A DNA stretch of 64,000 nucleotides, taken from positions 372,001-436,000 of the forward strand of contig NZ_JACCDD010000001.1 of assembly GCF_013415115.1 (NCBI RefSeq), read 5' to 3'. The translations under genes and the position numbers were made by a program. Positions within the stretch are counted from its first letter, which is position 1. Every line of letters begins with the position of its first letter. The stretch is from Vreelandella zhaodongensis. GTDB lineage: Bacteria; Pseudomonadota; Gammaproteobacteria; Pseudomonadales; Halomonadaceae. Positions 63,101-64,000 of this stretch are shown here, in pieces. The notes beneath the pieces were generated by a model, which was not told the origin of the DNA, searched no databases, and saw only the letters and a program-made list of their open reading frames with translations.

Positions 63101-63646
63101 ATGGATCAACATCTGGCAGATGAATTGGTCGGAATGATGCAGGAAGACCAGCGGGTGCTGCGGCAGCTCTTCGATTCAGGTGAGCTGCCCTCTGAGTCAT
63201 ACCATCCGCGAATGAAATCACTTCATGAGCAGCACGCTGCCCGCCTGAAGGAGATCATTAGTAGTGACGGCTGGCCTGGTATGTCGCAAGTGGGGGAGGA
63301 AGCTGCCAAAGCTGCTTGGCTAGTCGCTCAGCATTCTGTTTCAGATCCTGAGTTTATGGTGAAGTGCGTCGGCTTACTAGAAGATGCAGTTGTTAAGAAA
63401 GATGTGATGGGTTGGCAGTTGGCATTCCTTCAGGATCGAGTGCGTACTTTAACTGGCAAACTTCAGTACTACGGCACCCAGTTCGATGTTGATGAAAATG
63501 GATGGCCCATCCCCTTTCCCATTGAAGATTCCGCTACGGTTAATGAACGCCGTGCGCGTCTCGGATTGAACTCCCTGGAGGAACGCCAGGAGCAAATGAC
63601 AGAGCAAGCGCGGAAGCGCCGTGCCAATATTGAGCAAACCAATTAG
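63101..63646 (+). CDS. DUF6624 family hypothetical protein
   Basis: 181 residues from ATG 63101, chosen over an in-frame start at 63071 because GGAGAGG lies at the right distance. Mostly helical and charged; DEL...MMQEDQRVLRQL, DGWPGMSQVGEEAAKAAWLVAQHS and the tail YYGTQFDVDENGWPIPFPIED in pieces fit the DUF6624 family. Members are small cytoplasmic proteins of unknown role, often near toxin or effector genes. Nothing here fixes a function. Confidence 0.75.
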   Translation: MDQHLADELVGMMQEDQRVLRQLFDSGELPSESYHPRMKSLHEQHAARLKEIISSDGWPGMSQVGEEAAKAAWLVAQHSVSDPEFMVKCVGLLEDAVVKKDVMGWQLAFLQDRVRTLTGKLQYYGTQFDVDENGWPIPFPIEDSATVNERRARLGLNSLEERQEQMTEQARKRRANIEQTN

Positions 63647-63996
63647 CCAAACGCAGCACTCGAACGCTCTTGTATTCACTTCGCTCAGAGCGACGCGCGA
63701 CGAAGCGCAAACGCCTTAATAAATCACACCTCGCCGCGCATCGAGCTAAACGAGCTCTTCACTTGTTAAACGGTGAGGTCGTCGACGGTATCATCCAACT
63801 GGCGAAGTTCGTTATGTGGGTTAAGCTGAAATCGTTAAGTTTCTAATTTAGGTGGAACCGGCGTTTTACGCGTTACCACCTTTCGAGGCCGACCCACCGG
63901 CTCGGATTGGTCGTCTGGCGCAGGCAGTTTTCTTACAACGCCTTGCCGCCGAATGCGACCAACATCTCCATAGAGCCAAGCGAAAAGGAACCTACG
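63647..63996. other. Non-coding gap with hairpins before the window end
   Basis: About 350 bases with no supported gene. It contains a nested hairpin at 63727-63778 (ACCTCGCCG with CGGTGAGGT, inside it GAGCT with AGCTC) and repeat T copy 2. AAAAGGA near 63984 precedes the next start codon. Confidence 0.5.
63801..63905 (+). repeat. Diverged repeat T, copy 2
   Basis: Second copy of repeat T (see 61930-62035), again in the non-coding stretch upstream of a plus-strand start codon. Roughly 70% alike by eye. Confidence 0.5.
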
Positions 63997-64000
63997 ATGG
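63997..64000 (+). CDS. Possible start of a further gene (cut by window edge)
   Basis: ATG at 63997 follows AAAAGGA by seven to eight bases. Only the start codon is inside the window, so nothing can be said of the product. Confidence 0.3.

Noticed and set aside
63647..63800. attC-like reading of the GC-rich hairpins after the DUF6624 gene
   Set aside because: The stems are nested hairpins without RYYYAAC/GTTRRRY ends or a spacer; more likely a terminator or structured spacer.
1..64000. tRNA, rRNA, CRISPR array, insertion sequence or integrase gene
   Set aside because: Searched by eye on both strands; no cloverleaf, no regularly spaced repeats, and no transposase or tyrosine recombinase motifs were found.

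Overview
The window is a stretch of gammaproteobacterial chromosome, most likely from Halomonas or a close relative (Halomonadaceae). That assignment is an inference from gene order (rseABC-mucD-lepA-lepB-rnc-era-recO-pdxJ-acpS, then barA-cysM-rlmD-relA-mazG-ppc), moderate G+C and family-level protein resemblance; no rRNA or tRNA gene is present to confirm it. About 55 protein genes are supported.

Bases 1-22,700 are core housekeeping. They hold the end of the envelope-stress sigma-E control operon (rseA fragment, rseB, rseC, mucD), translation and secretion genes (lepA, lepB), RNA and GTPase genes (rnc, era), recO, pdxJ, acpS, a convergent BarA/GacS hybrid kinase, and then cysM, rlmD, relA, mazG, ppc, a DUF924 gene and rluF. 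Bases 22,769-25,250 carry a compact trpR-trpE-trpG operon behind a perfect 34-base TrpR-type operator, divergent from a KefB-type antiporter.

Bases 27,130-46,300 are dominated by branched-chain amino acid catabolism. A minus-strand liuR-liuABCDE-acyl-CoA synthetase operon (leucine/isovalerate to acetoacetate plus acetyl-CoA) is divergent from a liv-type ABC transporter. The transporter is followed by valine-branch genes (acyl-CoA dehydrogenase, 3-hydroxyisobutyryl-CoA hydrolase, mmsB). Three copies of a palindromic LiuR-like operator, one before each block, suggest one regulon.

Bases 47,224-64,000 form an accessory region with repeats and mixed cargo: acetyltransferases, an esterase, a glaH-lhgO glutarate pair, a 1739-residue helicase-nuclease, a LysE exporter, an O-methyltransferase and a Nudix protein. 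Its most striking content is two single-gene integron cassettes, about 13 kb apart. One carries an Mrr-like nuclease, the other a membrane/coiled-coil protein of unknown function. Each cassette sits at the identical crossover base inside two copies of the same roughly 160-base promoter-bearing, attI-like platform. Each ends in a well-formed attC site whose outer 7-mer is the exact complement of the cassette's first bases, and each is followed by the same flank of about 47 bases. No integrase gene is visible in the window.
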